A stretch of 41,063 bases of DNA from CAYOXM01 sp964407925 (GTDB lineage: Bacteria; Patescibacteriota; Patescibacteriia; SG8-24): the NCBI GenBank assembly GCA_964407925.1, contig CAYOXM010000012.1, forward strand, positions 1 through 41,063, read 5' to 3'. The position numbers and the translations under genes were made by a program. Positions 9,901-16,268 of the stretch are shown in pieces (position 1 is the first letter of the stretch; every line of letters starts with the position of its first letter). The notes beneath the pieces are model-generated. The model was not told the origin of the DNA. It did no database searches and was given only the letters and a program-made list of their open reading frames with translations.

Positions 9901-10360
9901 CGGCAAGTGCAAGAAGACGCAGGGGCTCGCGAAGGAAATCTGCCTCAAGGACAACAAGGGCGAATGGGGGAAGACGAAGGATTCCTGCGAGACCGGCTTC
10001 TTCGAGGAAACCAAGATGTACGTCTGCAACAAGTCGATCCTGAACTCCCTGACGACCTGCACGCCGGATTCCGGATACCCCTGCAAGGAAGGCGACGCGT
10101 GCGTGTTCAAGCCCCGCGTGAGGATCGTGGATAACTGGGGCCAGTGCAACGGCAAGTGTCCCGGGCTGCCAGGGACGGGCAACGTCTGCGCGAACATGCG
10201 CATCGACGGGAACGGCGTCCTGTTCACCAACACCGACGAGGGCTGCATCGATAACGGCAACCCCAAGACGTGCAATGAGTGCGGCTCGAAGTACCAGCCC
10301 TCGCGTCCGAAGCAGTCGTGGACCGAGTTCGCAGGCAGGATCAAGCTTCATGCCGATTAA
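968..10360 (+). CDS. Giant secreted cysteine-rich protein (about 3130 residues)
   Basis: The protein starts with a clear signal peptide: basic KKRF, hydrophobic ASVLLFLFAVGFGATTLF, then a likely cleavage after PVNA. GTG 965 directly precedes ATG 968, and I prefer the ATG. About 330 mostly helical residues follow, and then a very long cysteine-rich region. By hand count there are about 165 cysteines. Seven copies of a CxC...C...KG...C motif lie between 3020 and 6817. Two segments resemble carbohydrate-binding jelly-roll modules: about residues 790-1030 (LVRNGSFEE to FVDDVQLEE) and about 1357-1542 (NSVFDSFEDG to YVDNVILKE). Short clusters such as CKNDGECPNGALCYDGRC recall small disulfide-knot motifs. 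I see no C-terminal anchor. It lies 15 bases from the VirB6 gene, so it is probably a surface or secreted component of the machine. Its function is unknown. Confidence 0.8.
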   Translation: MTTWQKSGKKRFGASVLLFLFAVGFGATTLFSAPKPVNAQVSVLNPDIMAWYQGSLAKESVGSAILEAAVVALVNSTNYFAQQIAYQMALSILGDCPGQKSCWDSKAIGQMFREAALGAVGEAIGTLNEELQLQKLGFDLCRPNLNMALKIQLGLLDEFKPPPPKCSWETISNSYSALAESLDSGQFLENMKPQFVPGQSPIGVQVGIVDGIWVARKEAEREATMKRLTEASSGGGFSDLRDQTSGRIKSPGSVTKAEFESMRKQRSGEAGQEATQRANAGSIAAKASIAIGLNAAQTFTMTIVSRLWNKFVNGLLSTEELLELQPDLIFNPEAILQPPGEEGLAQIQTQRTVSAVPVREASTFDPLTEFTACPGVAAGPNNCVMDTQFANAVRAGDVFALTVEEALEKGLLHKDWPLISSNDKQKDTDPFCYSSSYCESNLKKLRAYRIVSIGWELAARKSSITSPATLGEVVAGFDKCNASGVADDANPWCHLINPKWVLKSPPTQCRAKVNGPILSSSETNARREDCVDVATCLRQDDVGACIGGWGYCLKERNAWRFNGDQCPFYYNSCRSFKARTGGSESYLLNTVDHGVCNADNVGCAKYATTLNAGSCSSVYYCLGGTRNGLRCTNDGECTGGGDCGPDACEGGSSNGKFISTLAPGQCEAGGGSVAKYKGCPLDAGCTCENPVPTSTCSVDKGKDVCTDDFGNACRLSYVCGSVSCTCEIKQSCRAIKGQQSCTSIKGNDAVDGDDWLLDPQRYFNKNVQNCAISDNGCSALIPLGTGGALNLVRNGSFEELEDGDADGITDHPRYWTPYGTVAASGPGSLTNDAKNVTSGINAVRAKNILAAASSGVCTTGKCGDDNGCTCTSGSFTCKVIKGNTQCAYTDGVSQSLLPLRRKVTYTMSASFAPDAGASSTTGAIRITFTDSYGKKVNIGPDDVVQSISFQPDLFGDPQAKTVAPGNQKCDQDGAGNLLFTFSSEAGVGKIRASCTFVIDEEISYGTITVGGFNAVAFVDDVQLEEGAGTAYHEDYNVAVNPMYAKIPPTFLGCTGDETERDECLAFAGICRENEVGCERYTPTNGDPAVPGITGPQDSCPAECAGYDVFKQESTAFDNVKFPVYFIPKTARECSQSESGCSEFTDLGTEKLEYYSGLRLCEKPSDDPKTVFYTWEGSDSTGYQLRVWNLKRTGSEVLNRMKPDGSVAANDPAKVGTMSEVAVALGSANAGVAPCTKLDSATASVCTSIDTGTGVDKSGLCTRDDIDAGNFDCREYYDADGNRHYRLASKTIVLTEECRQYRITTSTFGDCSNSNGRWDPQRAQCIYNATPNESARCSAEGNGCRPYKGNAASNVRNSVFDSFEDGVTDWSAGTQSSESVIVGGHSLKFTGATTSKRQVGGLVSPSRSYSLSFWARGSGTIETSFGAGTTFDCKLAAACEADEGCPCTTPTGLACATVVPKGSDKCPIDVPTFPVPTPPASLNFSDDSAPTSAPPATLTTDWKLHTFGPLSVDDDEFGLKSTVLVFKKNGVGDAYVDNVILKEVQDNIYVIRDSWVTPASCDQTPQGVPSPQEMLGCKEYKDTAQNTVYLRSFSSLCRDRAVGCQAYSFTQNTPQNSRAQTFNAVCQLKDNAGKPRQCGRCTKDCPAGGGSCPCSDGFTSCNVPAGGKYCDDSNDSSFSGAACVCNFDRKDYVASQIGAPQLIGDACRVGIGESECRFSLDQPDLGTRQGDFPDRVNVSADQRMYLVVRDANRCDSSAMACKAMGVPEIVYEGECLNKDVFGTVKECLSDSGCKCTMNNAECTIKKGETSCIASFEKGVVGQWKAVALKDDPAAYEKNLCTVPALYCEEYSAADGIFYFRKPGNRVCEYKEGITVGTQTRYGWFRKSAAGADIPCYPELVKNGEYYALYKNADPTCVLEGASVCNKDEGCLCTIPPAATPTCLVQKGNTTCGYQAWAGACSAQYDRCEEFVDPGDTSVLNPRGKPYYYIANNKLDQKSCNGQPSLENGCILFNKTSDTRLTYSSPATYLKSDAQANGGPVAPIDCNTETRNPLCEKRCKGIKDGSCETTNQACSMDGDCPAFACSGSKQPCTGKPDCGGAETCDPVAKKCLGPTFFGPGCIDTNGDGKDDGKDESKVCGYGETCSTENVAYPYSFTRNDTNTVIRVRKDRECAEWLTCTLSETSWDVNEGKWKNICGGFAGCSQNRQVGETSECSNYEYPSRQILTESLYQKRDVTYKGLEYAGYSLPNKYPVQYVVLSKSGTGVNGKLYGVDTDDVPQECKNDGECPNGALCYDGRCAFALSGGPLANVVSNQSWCRGYPEVDSPFSGSVVQDNGFNSDGTPKAMKSGWSGANVCNQGNNCECSYVRVTWGKGGESRFYGLWTPNTPPPDNVCVGGPSEGKACASSNDCGKDEGGKCQGIFERQSSIGWEGFCVDPDFSFNINGDQNQFACNLWLPVDRLIGTPDINNQSKEAGYLPTQQKLLYCKVAEGNNANGGYVQRILDQPFIIGGSARKNYDNFASAWENSCCEQEGHFISASIGPAAGVYSAAAPPGGPGLSQARIAGIHVFGYAADEDQSGYTADNGGPFSFYLHQGNNWTFDMNYAKGETRPPGGEWINPSNETDPNGCKNKVDSGWTGIVEDNDFPEDKYNCIAIKAKWDNGNLAGFYTVSEYEAEDGADTIAIPAQIDLLYREQCEELAVTSDNAKALQPNIAWTDRMYNGTLSGGGFKYDHVSKRFDTGDESLKPYGYIPVKFFKSMTPPFEFVTGNPVEDIVFNWIAPIFTSDGGAPYTQMGLDDANPPTKYVFKRGANLGGVPYSCRGPCAGTWSNLGPNAWQTGETNLSKLFAVGWQTYKWATNPNGDQRKYGPVGPEPTWDRRLDYMTELNAPKIVAADTSACEGPGICPEGPEGLTVNKVMKGDIIQHGGRLPVRIQYYAWADKDHMPIRRKDVDFGDKTFTVSGDPSYFKNRRGCDTDTVTGKCKKTQGLAKEICLKDNKGEWGKTKDSCETGFFEETKMYVCNKSILNSLTTCTPDSGYPCKEGDACVFKPRVRIVDNWGQCNGKCPGLPGTGNVCANMRIDGNGVLFTNTDEGCIDNGNPKTCNECGSKYQPSRPKQSWTEFAGRIKLHAD
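3020..6817 (+). repeat. Seven dispersed copies of a CxC...C...KG...C motif inside the giant protein
   Basis: The coding repeats lie at 3020-3082, 3137-3190, 3569-3625, 5297-5362, 5918-5974, 6341-6397 and 6752-6817. Each encodes Cys-x-Cys, 4-9 residues, Cys, 3-5 residues, a Lys-Gly or similar turn, 3 residues and Cys. Examples are CTCTSGSFTCKVIKGNTQC and CKCTMNNAECTIKKGETSC. Copy 5 replaces KG with AG. Copies are 18-22 residues long and spaced irregularly, so they look like ancient duplicated disulfide modules and not a recent tandem array. Confidence 0.75.
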
Positions 10361-10375
10361 GCCGTGAACGAACGT

Positions 10376-13174
10376 ATGGAGGACAAGGTCAGGCACAACG
10401 CATCCGGCGGCGCTTCCCCCACGCGGTGGGGGAGCGTCGTCGCGTCCTTACGCAGCGGCGCATTGAAGGGGGCGGTCCTCGCCGTCGTCCTCGCCGGCGT
10501 GTTCGGCGTCGCCCTGCCGTCGCAGGCCGGCGAGATCGCGAACTTCTTCGGCATCGTGCTGGCCTCGCTCCTCCAGATCATCATCGGTTTCGTCGGCGAC
10601 TTCTTCCTCCTCGTCGTCACGGTGCTCATCAACGTCGCCACCTACAACGACTTCGTCGTGGCGGTTCCCGTGGAGCAGGGGTGGACCATCGTCCGCGACA
10701 TCACCAACATGTTCTTCATCTTGGTGCTGCTCGTCATCGCCTTCGGCACCATCCTCGGCGTGAAGGAATGGAGTTACGCCGACAAGCGCCTGTCCGGCCT
10801 GCTCGTCATGGCCGTCGTCGTCAACTTCTCGCGCACCATCTGCGGCCTGCTCATCGACTTCTCGCAGGTGGTGATGCTCACTTTCGTCTACGGTTTCAGG
10901 GAAGCCGCCGGCGCGAATTTCTTCACGGGGCTCCAGCTCGACAAGGCACTGGAGTCGCCGCTCAAGAGCGCCGACAGCTTCCTCCAGAAGACGGCCGACG
11001 AGACGATCAAGACCTCGACGTCGGTGGTGTTCGGCGCCGTCGTCGCGCTCATCCTCGCGCTGCTCATGATCGTCGGCGCGACGATCATCGTGATGTACCT
11101 GACGCTGATGCTCATCGTGCGCATCGTGTACCTGTGGCTCCTCGTGGTGCTTTCGCCGCTCGCGTTTTTCTTGAAGGTCGTTCCGGGGAGCATGGCCAAG
11201 GGGCAGTACGCCGACTGGTGGAAGCGGTTCAACAGCCAACTGGTGTTCGGACCGCTCATGGCGTTCTTCCTGTGGCTGTCGCTCGTGAGCGTTTCGAGCG
11301 GCACGCAGCTGTTCAAGGGCGTCGGTTCAAAGGCCGACTCGCAGAAAATCAGCGACAAATACACGTCATCGGAGGCGATTTACACGTTTGACGGCGGCCA
11401 GAGCGCGGCGTTCACCACCAAGGTCATTCAGGAGTACCTGATCGCGCTTTGCCTCATGGCGGGCGGCGCCATGATGGCGCAGCAGATCGCCGGCGCTTCG
11501 GCGTCCGTAGCCAAATCAGCGGCCGGCACGGGAATCAAGGCCGGCGTGAAGGCCGCGAAGGGCGCTTACCGTGGCGCGCGCTGGACGGGCGGCGAAATGG
11601 GCCGGTACGCCGGCATGTTGCCGGCCGGCGCGAAGGATCCGACGACCGGCATGCGTCCGCGCCTCGCCGACCGCGTCGGCGCATGGCAGCAGGGCCGTCA
11701 GGACAAGAAGCAGGCGAAAGTCGACCTCAAGGAAGATGACGCGAACTTGCGGAAACTTTCGGCGCTCCGCGCGAGTCCCCAGAACGCGGCGGCCGCGGCG
11801 GCGCTCGAAAAAGAGCTCATCGCCAAGGGCGCGCAGCGCGTCAGCAAGGGGAAGTCGCCGAAGGACCTGCGCGACATCGTGAACGACGATTCGAAGAGCA
11901 ACATCGAGCGCCAGCGCGCGATGCTCGCCTTGGCGCAGCAGGGCGACGAGAGCCTGAAGGGCAAGGGCGCGGAAATCACCGGCATGGTCGCCAAGGTCGG
12001 CGGCTCCAAGGACTTCGAGCTCCAGGCGCGCCAGGCGCTGCTCGCCAAGGGCGACCAGGACGCGATGGTTATGAACGCGAAACAGGTTCAGGACAAGATG
12101 GCGAGCGCGTCCGCCAAGGAAAAGGCGAGGATGCTCGAGGGTATAGACCGTGCCGTCGAGCCCGGCGCGGACGGCAGGGCGAAACAGACGCACGCGACCG
12201 ACCGCCTTTTGGCGCTCGAACAGAAGGACATGGAGCAGTTCTCCGACCGGCTCAAGAAGCAAATCGGCGATGCCTTGCTCAAGGCGACGATGGTCGCGAG
12301 CCAGGGCGGCAACGACGAGCTCGCCGCGAATCTCGAGTCGCAATACAAGACGCTGAACGGCCTCGACGTCAACAAGTCGTTGCCCGATGCCGACGTGGCA
12401 CGCGCCGAGCAGCTCATGGCGTCCATGAACGCCGCGGGCGTCAAGGGCAGGCTCGCCGGAGGCGGGGCGGGCTACTCGGCCGCCGACACCGCGGCCGCGA
12501 GCCTGATCGCGGACAACGACAGCGATGCGCGTAGGCGCGCCGACGACCGCGTCAGGAACATCCGCGAGCGCTTGGCGGGTGGGGAATCCGTCGACAGCGT
12601 ACGCGGCGAAATCGCCGACGTCATGAAGTCGTACGAGGGCATCGGCGCGTTCCAGGCCAGCCAGAAGGGTTCTGACTTGCGTGATGCCTCGGGCAAGAAG
12701 ATGGAAGGTGACGAAATCGTCCAAGCGGCTTCGTTCTACAAGGACCTTCAAGCCGCTCAGGAGGCGACCGACCCGAAGGCTGCGGCCGATCACATGAAGG
12801 CGGCGATGATCGGTCTCGAGGATGCGGCGCGGAAGGGCGGCCAGTCGTTCGGCGACGCGATCACGAAGGCGATGCAGAACGGCGCGAGCGGCCTCCAGCG
12901 CGCCCTCGGCGGCTTTGACGCGGCGACGGGTACGGGAAGCGACAGCCAGAAATTGACCGCGGCGAAGAAGGCGACCAGCCAGGCAAATGACACCATCAAC
13001 TTGATCATCAAGCAGGCGGGCGGCGGCATTTCTCCGGAATTCAAGTCTGAGCTGGAGGGCATCAAGAGCCAGCTCAAGAGCATCAAGAGCATGAAGTCGA
13101 TCGGCGAGGCGGAAACGCGGACGCTTCAGGAAATCAAGAAAAAGATGACCGCCGCGCAGCGAAAGATAAGCTGA
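10376..13174 (+). CDS. TrbL/VirB6-like T4SS inner-membrane channel protein with long soluble tail
   Basis: The N-terminal third is polytopic. Hydrophobic segments lie at about residues 30-50, 55-90, 108-131, 139-171, 216-266, 286-307 and 350-368, counted from ATG 10376. This pattern, with a long hydrophobic block and the neighbouring PrgI and VirB4 genes, fits the TrbL/VirB6 family, which forms the inner-membrane pore of type IV secretion systems. The remaining roughly 550 residues are hydrophilic, rich in Ala, Lys, Asp and Gln, and probably helical. VirB6 proteins of classical conjugation systems usually lack such a tail. GTG 10364, three bases after the giant gene's stop, is an alternative start. 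Neither start has a good ribosome-binding site, so translation may be coupled to the upstream gene. Family assignment is good. The role of the tail is unknown. Confidence 0.75.
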   Translation: MEDKVRHNASGGASPTRWGSVVASLRSGALKGAVLAVVLAGVFGVALPSQAGEIANFFGIVLASLLQIIIGFVGDFFLLVVTVLINVATYNDFVVAVPVEQGWTIVRDITNMFFILVLLVIAFGTILGVKEWSYADKRLSGLLVMAVVVNFSRTICGLLIDFSQVVMLTFVYGFREAAGANFFTGLQLDKALESPLKSADSFLQKTADETIKTSTSVVFGAVVALILALLMIVGATIIVMYLTLMLIVRIVYLWLLVVLSPLAFFLKVVPGSMAKGQYADWWKRFNSQLVFGPLMAFFLWLSLVSVSSGTQLFKGVGSKADSQKISDKYTSSEAIYTFDGGQSAAFTTKVIQEYLIALCLMAGGAMMAQQIAGASASVAKSAAGTGIKAGVKAAKGAYRGARWTGGEMGRYAGMLPAGAKDPTTGMRPRLADRVGAWQQGRQDKKQAKVDLKEDDANLRKLSALRASPQNAAAAAALEKELIAKGAQRVSKGKSPKDLRDIVNDDSKSNIERQRAMLALAQQGDESLKGKGAEITGMVAKVGGSKDFELQARQALLAKGDQDAMVMNAKQVQDKMASASAKEKARMLEGIDRAVEPGADGRAKQTHATDRLLALEQKDMEQFSDRLKKQIGDALLKATMVASQGGNDELAANLESQYKTLNGLDVNKSLPDADVARAEQLMASMNAAGVKGRLAGGGAGYSAADTAAASLIADNDSDARRRADDRVRNIRERLAGGESVDSVRGEIADVMKSYEGIGAFQASQKGSDLRDASGKKMEGDEIVQAASFYKDLQAAQEATDPKAAADHMKAAMIGLEDAARKGGQSFGDAITKAMQNGASGLQRALGGFDAATGTGSDSQKLTAAKKATSQANDTINLIIKQAGGGISPEFKSELEGIKSQLKSIKSMKSIGEAETRTLQEIKKKMTAAQRKIS

Positions 13175-13178
13175 TTCC

Positions 13179-15065
13179 ATGGACGCCGGATTTTTCACGT
13201 TCAAGGACGATGAGTGGGTTGTCCCCGAGCTGAGGGATTTTTTCGGCGTTCCGGCGACGCGTCAGAAAATCGTCGAAATCGCGGGACGGTACGGGCTTGA
13301 CCCCGGCAAGACCGAAAAGCTCTTCGAGGCGATTCGTGACATCGTCCGCGGCCGCGTCGGCGAGGATGACATCACCGAGGCGTTCGTCGAGCATGTCGGT
13401 CTCGAGTACGAGCAGGCCCTCGACATCCACGGCGACCTCGCCGCGGAACTTTTTCCCGCCGTCGACGAATTCTTGGAGGAACAGGCCGGCATTTACCGCG
13501 AAATGCATCCGGAGGATTTTTTGCCGCCCCCGCCGCCCGACGTCGACGTGACCGAAGACGTCGCCCGCAAGCTCGTTGAGACGTCCGGCTTCGCTCCGGC
13601 GGATCCCGTGCTGCGTCGGCGGATGGAGTCGATAATCCTTTCCCGCCTCAAGGACGTCCGCGATGAGGCGGAAGCCAGGGCGATGCTCGAGAAGCCGGCG
13701 AAGACGGGCGGCATGGGCTTTACGCCCGAGCAGGCCGCCGCGACCATGCTGCTCGTGACCGAAAACCTTTCCAAGGTGGCTGAAGCGCGTACCGAAGCGC
13801 AAAAGCAGAAAGAGCAGCACGCGCAACTGCTCCGACAGGCCGGCGAATCGAAAGAGCAGCGCATCAAGGCGCTGGCGGACCGCTTGAAAATCGTCGCGCC
13901 GCAGGCCGCCGCCGCGCCGCAGCCGGCAGCGCCCCAAGTCACGAAGGCCGATCTCGGCTTGGACGTCGTTAATGACGAAAAGGAGGCGAAGAAGCTCGAA
14001 GCTGAATTGCCGAAGAAAATCGTCGCGGAGGAAGTCACCGAGGCCGCTTCCGCGATGGATACCATGGTCAACGAGGCGTTGTCGGCCGTCGCCGTCACGC
14101 TTCCTGACGAGGACATGAAGCGCCGGTTCAGGACGCTCGTGACGCTGTATTTCCGCGACCTCCGTGACGCGCTTGAGACGAAATCCAAATTCACCATGCC
14201 GACGACGAGCGGCGGCATGGGCATGCCTGAGGCCGAAGCCGATCGCGTCATGGGCATCCTCAAGGAACGCGTAAAGGGATTCAGCACTGCCGCGGAAGGG
14301 CGCGCCGCCGACAGCAAGGCGAAGTTCGTTTCTGAGCAGGCGACGAAGCACATGGAGGGCCAGGCGGCAGGGGAGCGCAAGGAACAGGAGGCGCTTGATC
14401 GGCAATACAAGGGACTGCTCGAGAAGACGGGCGTGGCCGCCCCCGCGGGGGCGCAGCGTCTCGCTCCTCCGGCTCCGCCGCGCATCGTTCCCGTCACCGG
14501 ACCGGAAACGGGATCTTCAGCCCTGCCCCAGGTAAAACCGATTCCGCAAACCGCCCCGTCCGTGTCAGTCGCCGCGCCGGCCGCACCGGCAGCATCTGCG
14601 GCGGCTGTGCCGCAGCCGCCCGCGCCGCCCGTCGTTCCGGCAACTGCCGCGCCGCCGACAGCAAGTCCGGCATCGATGGTCGCCGCGCCGACTACCGGAG
14701 CCATCCGGCCGACTGTCGCCGACGTCAAATTCGTCCCGAAGCTGATCGGTCCGGTGGATGAGCTTCGCGCGCTCACGTTGAAAGACTTCCGTAAACTTTC
14801 AAAGGAGCCGCGGGAAGCCACCCTCAAGGTCAAAGACAAGATTGACCTTTTGGAGGATCAGGGATTTGAGCGCAAGACCGAGGCGATAAAGGCGTGGCAG
14901 GACAGCGAGGTAAACAAGATGTATCTCGATATCCTGCGCAAAAGCCTCGAGGGAAAACCGGTCACCGAGGTCATCGCGGAGCGCGAATTGGCCGCCCAAG
15001 TCACCCTGAATAAGGCGGAATTTGACGCGATAATGGAGCTTAATCGCAAGCTTCGGTTTGGCTGA
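13179..15065 (+). CDS. Unrecognised soluble protein of the secretion operon
   Basis: This 628-residue protein has no signal peptide or membrane segment. Residues 1-110 are acidic and helical. The middle is rich in Ala, Glu, Lys and Gln and probably contains coiled coil. Residues of about 415-505 form a Pro/Ala/Val linker. A charged helical domain ends the protein, beginning near KLIGPVDELRALTLKDFRKL. ATG 13179 lies four bases after the VirB6 stop, so the two genes are almost certainly co-transcribed and perhaps translationally coupled. I do not recognise a family. Its position suggests a cytoplasmic partner of the secretion channel, for example binding the soluble VirB6 tail or the ATPase. 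That is inference from order only. Confidence 0.7.
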   Translation: MDAGFFTFKDDEWVVPELRDFFGVPATRQKIVEIAGRYGLDPGKTEKLFEAIRDIVRGRVGEDDITEAFVEHVGLEYEQALDIHGDLAAELFPAVDEFLEEQAGIYREMHPEDFLPPPPPDVDVTEDVARKLVETSGFAPADPVLRRRMESIILSRLKDVRDEAEARAMLEKPAKTGGMGFTPEQAAATMLLVTENLSKVAEARTEAQKQKEQHAQLLRQAGESKEQRIKALADRLKIVAPQAAAAPQPAAPQVTKADLGLDVVNDEKEAKKLEAELPKKIVAEEVTEAASAMDTMVNEALSAVAVTLPDEDMKRRFRTLVTLYFRDLRDALETKSKFTMPTTSGGMGMPEAEADRVMGILKERVKGFSTAAEGRAADSKAKFVSEQATKHMEGQAAGERKEQEALDRQYKGLLEKTGVAAPAGAQRLAPPAPPRIVPVTGPETGSSALPQVKPIPQTAPSVSVAAPAAPAASAAAVPQPPAPPVVPATAAPPTASPASMVAAPTTGAIRPTVADVKFVPKLIGPVDELRALTLKDFRKLSKEPREATLKVKDKIDLLEDQGFERKTEAIKAWQDSEVNKMYLDILRKSLEGKPVTEVIAERELAAQVTLNKAEFDAIMELNRKLRFG

Positions 15066-15084
15066 GGATAAGGCGGCATTTTTC

Positions 15085-15114
15085 GGGACAAGCACGTCCT
15101 GTCCGTGCTATACT
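15085..15114 (+). promoter_or_regulatory. Internal promoter with a perfect inverted repeat between -35 and -10
   Basis: The -35-like GGGACA is at 15085-15090 and the -10 TATACT at 15109-15114, with an 18-base spacer. The spacer contains AGCACG (15091-15096), 7 bases, then CGTGCT (15104-15109), a perfect 6-base inverted repeat that touches the -10 box. It is placed like an operator. It would allow the PrgI-VirB4 genes to be expressed separately from the upstream genes. No T-run follows, so it is not a terminator. Confidence 0.5.
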
Positions 15115-15133
15115 GAATTCCGATAAGGGGGAT

Positions 15134-15559
15134 ATGAAATACACGGTCCCGCAATTCATCGACGTCGAGGACAAGATCATCGGGCCGCTCACGACCCGGC
15201 AGTTCCTCATCTTGCTTCTTACCGCGGGCTTGATGTTCCTTGATTTCAAACTTTTCGATTTCGGACTTTTCCTCGCGACGGGCCTGCCCACCTTCGCCCT
15301 CGGTGGAACGTTCGCCTTCTTCCGCGTGAACGGGCAGCCGTTCCATTTTTTCCTGCTGAACATGGTGCAGACGCTCCGCCGTCCCGGGCTTCGCGTTTGG
15401 GACAAGGAGCACACGGAGGAAGAGCTGCGCTTCATCGTCAGGACGCCCCCGCCGCCCCCGCCGCCGAAGCGCATCCGCAAGGAGGCGCTGGCGTCGACGA
15501 AGCTGACCGAACTTTCGCTCGTCGTGAACACGGGCGGCGTCTACAACCCCGAAGACTGA
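15134..15559 (+). CDS. PrgI-family (VirB3-like) T4SS membrane protein
   Basis: The protein has 141 residues. It begins MKYTVPQFIDVEDKIIGPLT, the typical opening of PrgI-family proteins (an N-terminal 'xxVPQFIDVEDKIxGPLTxRQ' stretch). Two membrane segments follow at about residues 22-38 and 43-62, then a soluble tail with a poly-Pro run (PPPPPPPKR). PrgI proteins are small inner-membrane components encoded directly before VirB4-type ATPases in Gram-positive and CPR secretion loci, where they act like VirB3. The ribosome-binding site AAGGGGG, five bases from ATG 15134, is the best in the operon. The next gene begins one base after the stop. Confidence 0.85.
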   Translation: MKYTVPQFIDVEDKIIGPLTTRQFLILLLTAGLMFLDFKLFDFGLFLATGLPTFALGGTFAFFRVNGQPFHFFLLNMVQTLRRPGLRVWDKEHTEEELRFIVRTPPPPPPPKRIRKEALASTKLTELSLVVNTGGVYNPED

Positions 15560-15560
15560 T

Positions 15561-16265
15561 ATGCCGGAAATGCAGTCAAAAAAACTCGCCGGATCGAAAC
15601 CGGGTCCCGCGACGCAGCGGTATCTCGACATCAGCGAAATCAAAGAGGACGTCGTCATCATGAAGGACGGTACGCTTCGCGCCGTGCTTCTCGTGGCGAG
15701 CATCAACTTCGCGCTGAAGTCGGAGGACGAGCAGAACGCCATCATCGCGGCGTACGTGCAGTTCCTCAACGCCCTGGAGTATCCGCTGCAGGTCGTCATC
15801 CAGTCGCGCCGCCTCAACATCGACACGTACGTCGACCGTCTGCGCGAATCGGAAAAGAACCAGACGAACGAGCTCCTGCGCGTGCAGATCGCCGATTACC
15901 GCAATTTCGTGCAGGAACTCGTGACGCTCGGACAGATCATGCAGAAGCAGTTCTTCGTCGTCGTGCCGTACAACCCGCTCTCCGACAAGGCGAAGGGCTT
16001 CTTCGCCCGGCTTTCGGAAGTCTTCGCTCCGGCATTGTTCGTCCGCCTCGCCGAGGAGAGGTTCCGGCAGCGCAAGAACGACCTGCAGACGCGCGTCGAG
16101 CACATCATGGGCAACCTCGGCAGCATGGGCCTCAAGGCGGTTCAGCTCGACACGCAGAGCCTCATCGAGCTGTATTACCGGGTGTACAACCCGGAGGTTT
16201 ACGACAACGAGAAGATGCAGGACACTTCGAAACTCCGCGTCACTGAGGAAATAACGACGGTCTGA
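15561..16265 (+). CDS. TraC-like N-domain protein, separate partner of the VirB4 ATPase
   Basis: The protein has 234 residues and no signal peptide or membrane segment. The sequence (LDISEIKEDVVIMKDGTLRA, then INFALKSEDEQNAIIAAYVQ and LEYPLQVVIQSRRLNID) matches the N-terminal domain normally fused to VirB4/TraC ATPases. It has no Walker motifs. Here the domain is a separate gene, and the ATPase starts three bases after its stop. The two products probably assemble into one VirB4-like unit at the inner membrane. A frameshift of one ancestral gene is unlikely because the ATPase keeps its own N-terminal extension and start. Confidence 0.75.
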   Translation: MPEMQSKKLAGSKPGPATQRYLDISEIKEDVVIMKDGTLRAVLLVASINFALKSEDEQNAIIAAYVQFLNALEYPLQVVIQSRRLNIDTYVDRLRESEKNQTNELLRVQIADYRNFVQELVTLGQIMQKQFFVVVPYNPLSDKAKGFFARLSEVFAPALFVRLAEERFRQRKNDLQTRVEHIMGNLGSMGLKAVQLDTQSLIELYYRVYNPEVYDNEKMQDTSKLRVTEEITTV

Positions 16266-16268
16266 CGT

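Noticed and set aside
8057..10396. Open frame of 779 codons on the minus strand inside the giant gene
   Set aside because: The same antisense artefact of high GC, with no recognisable motif.
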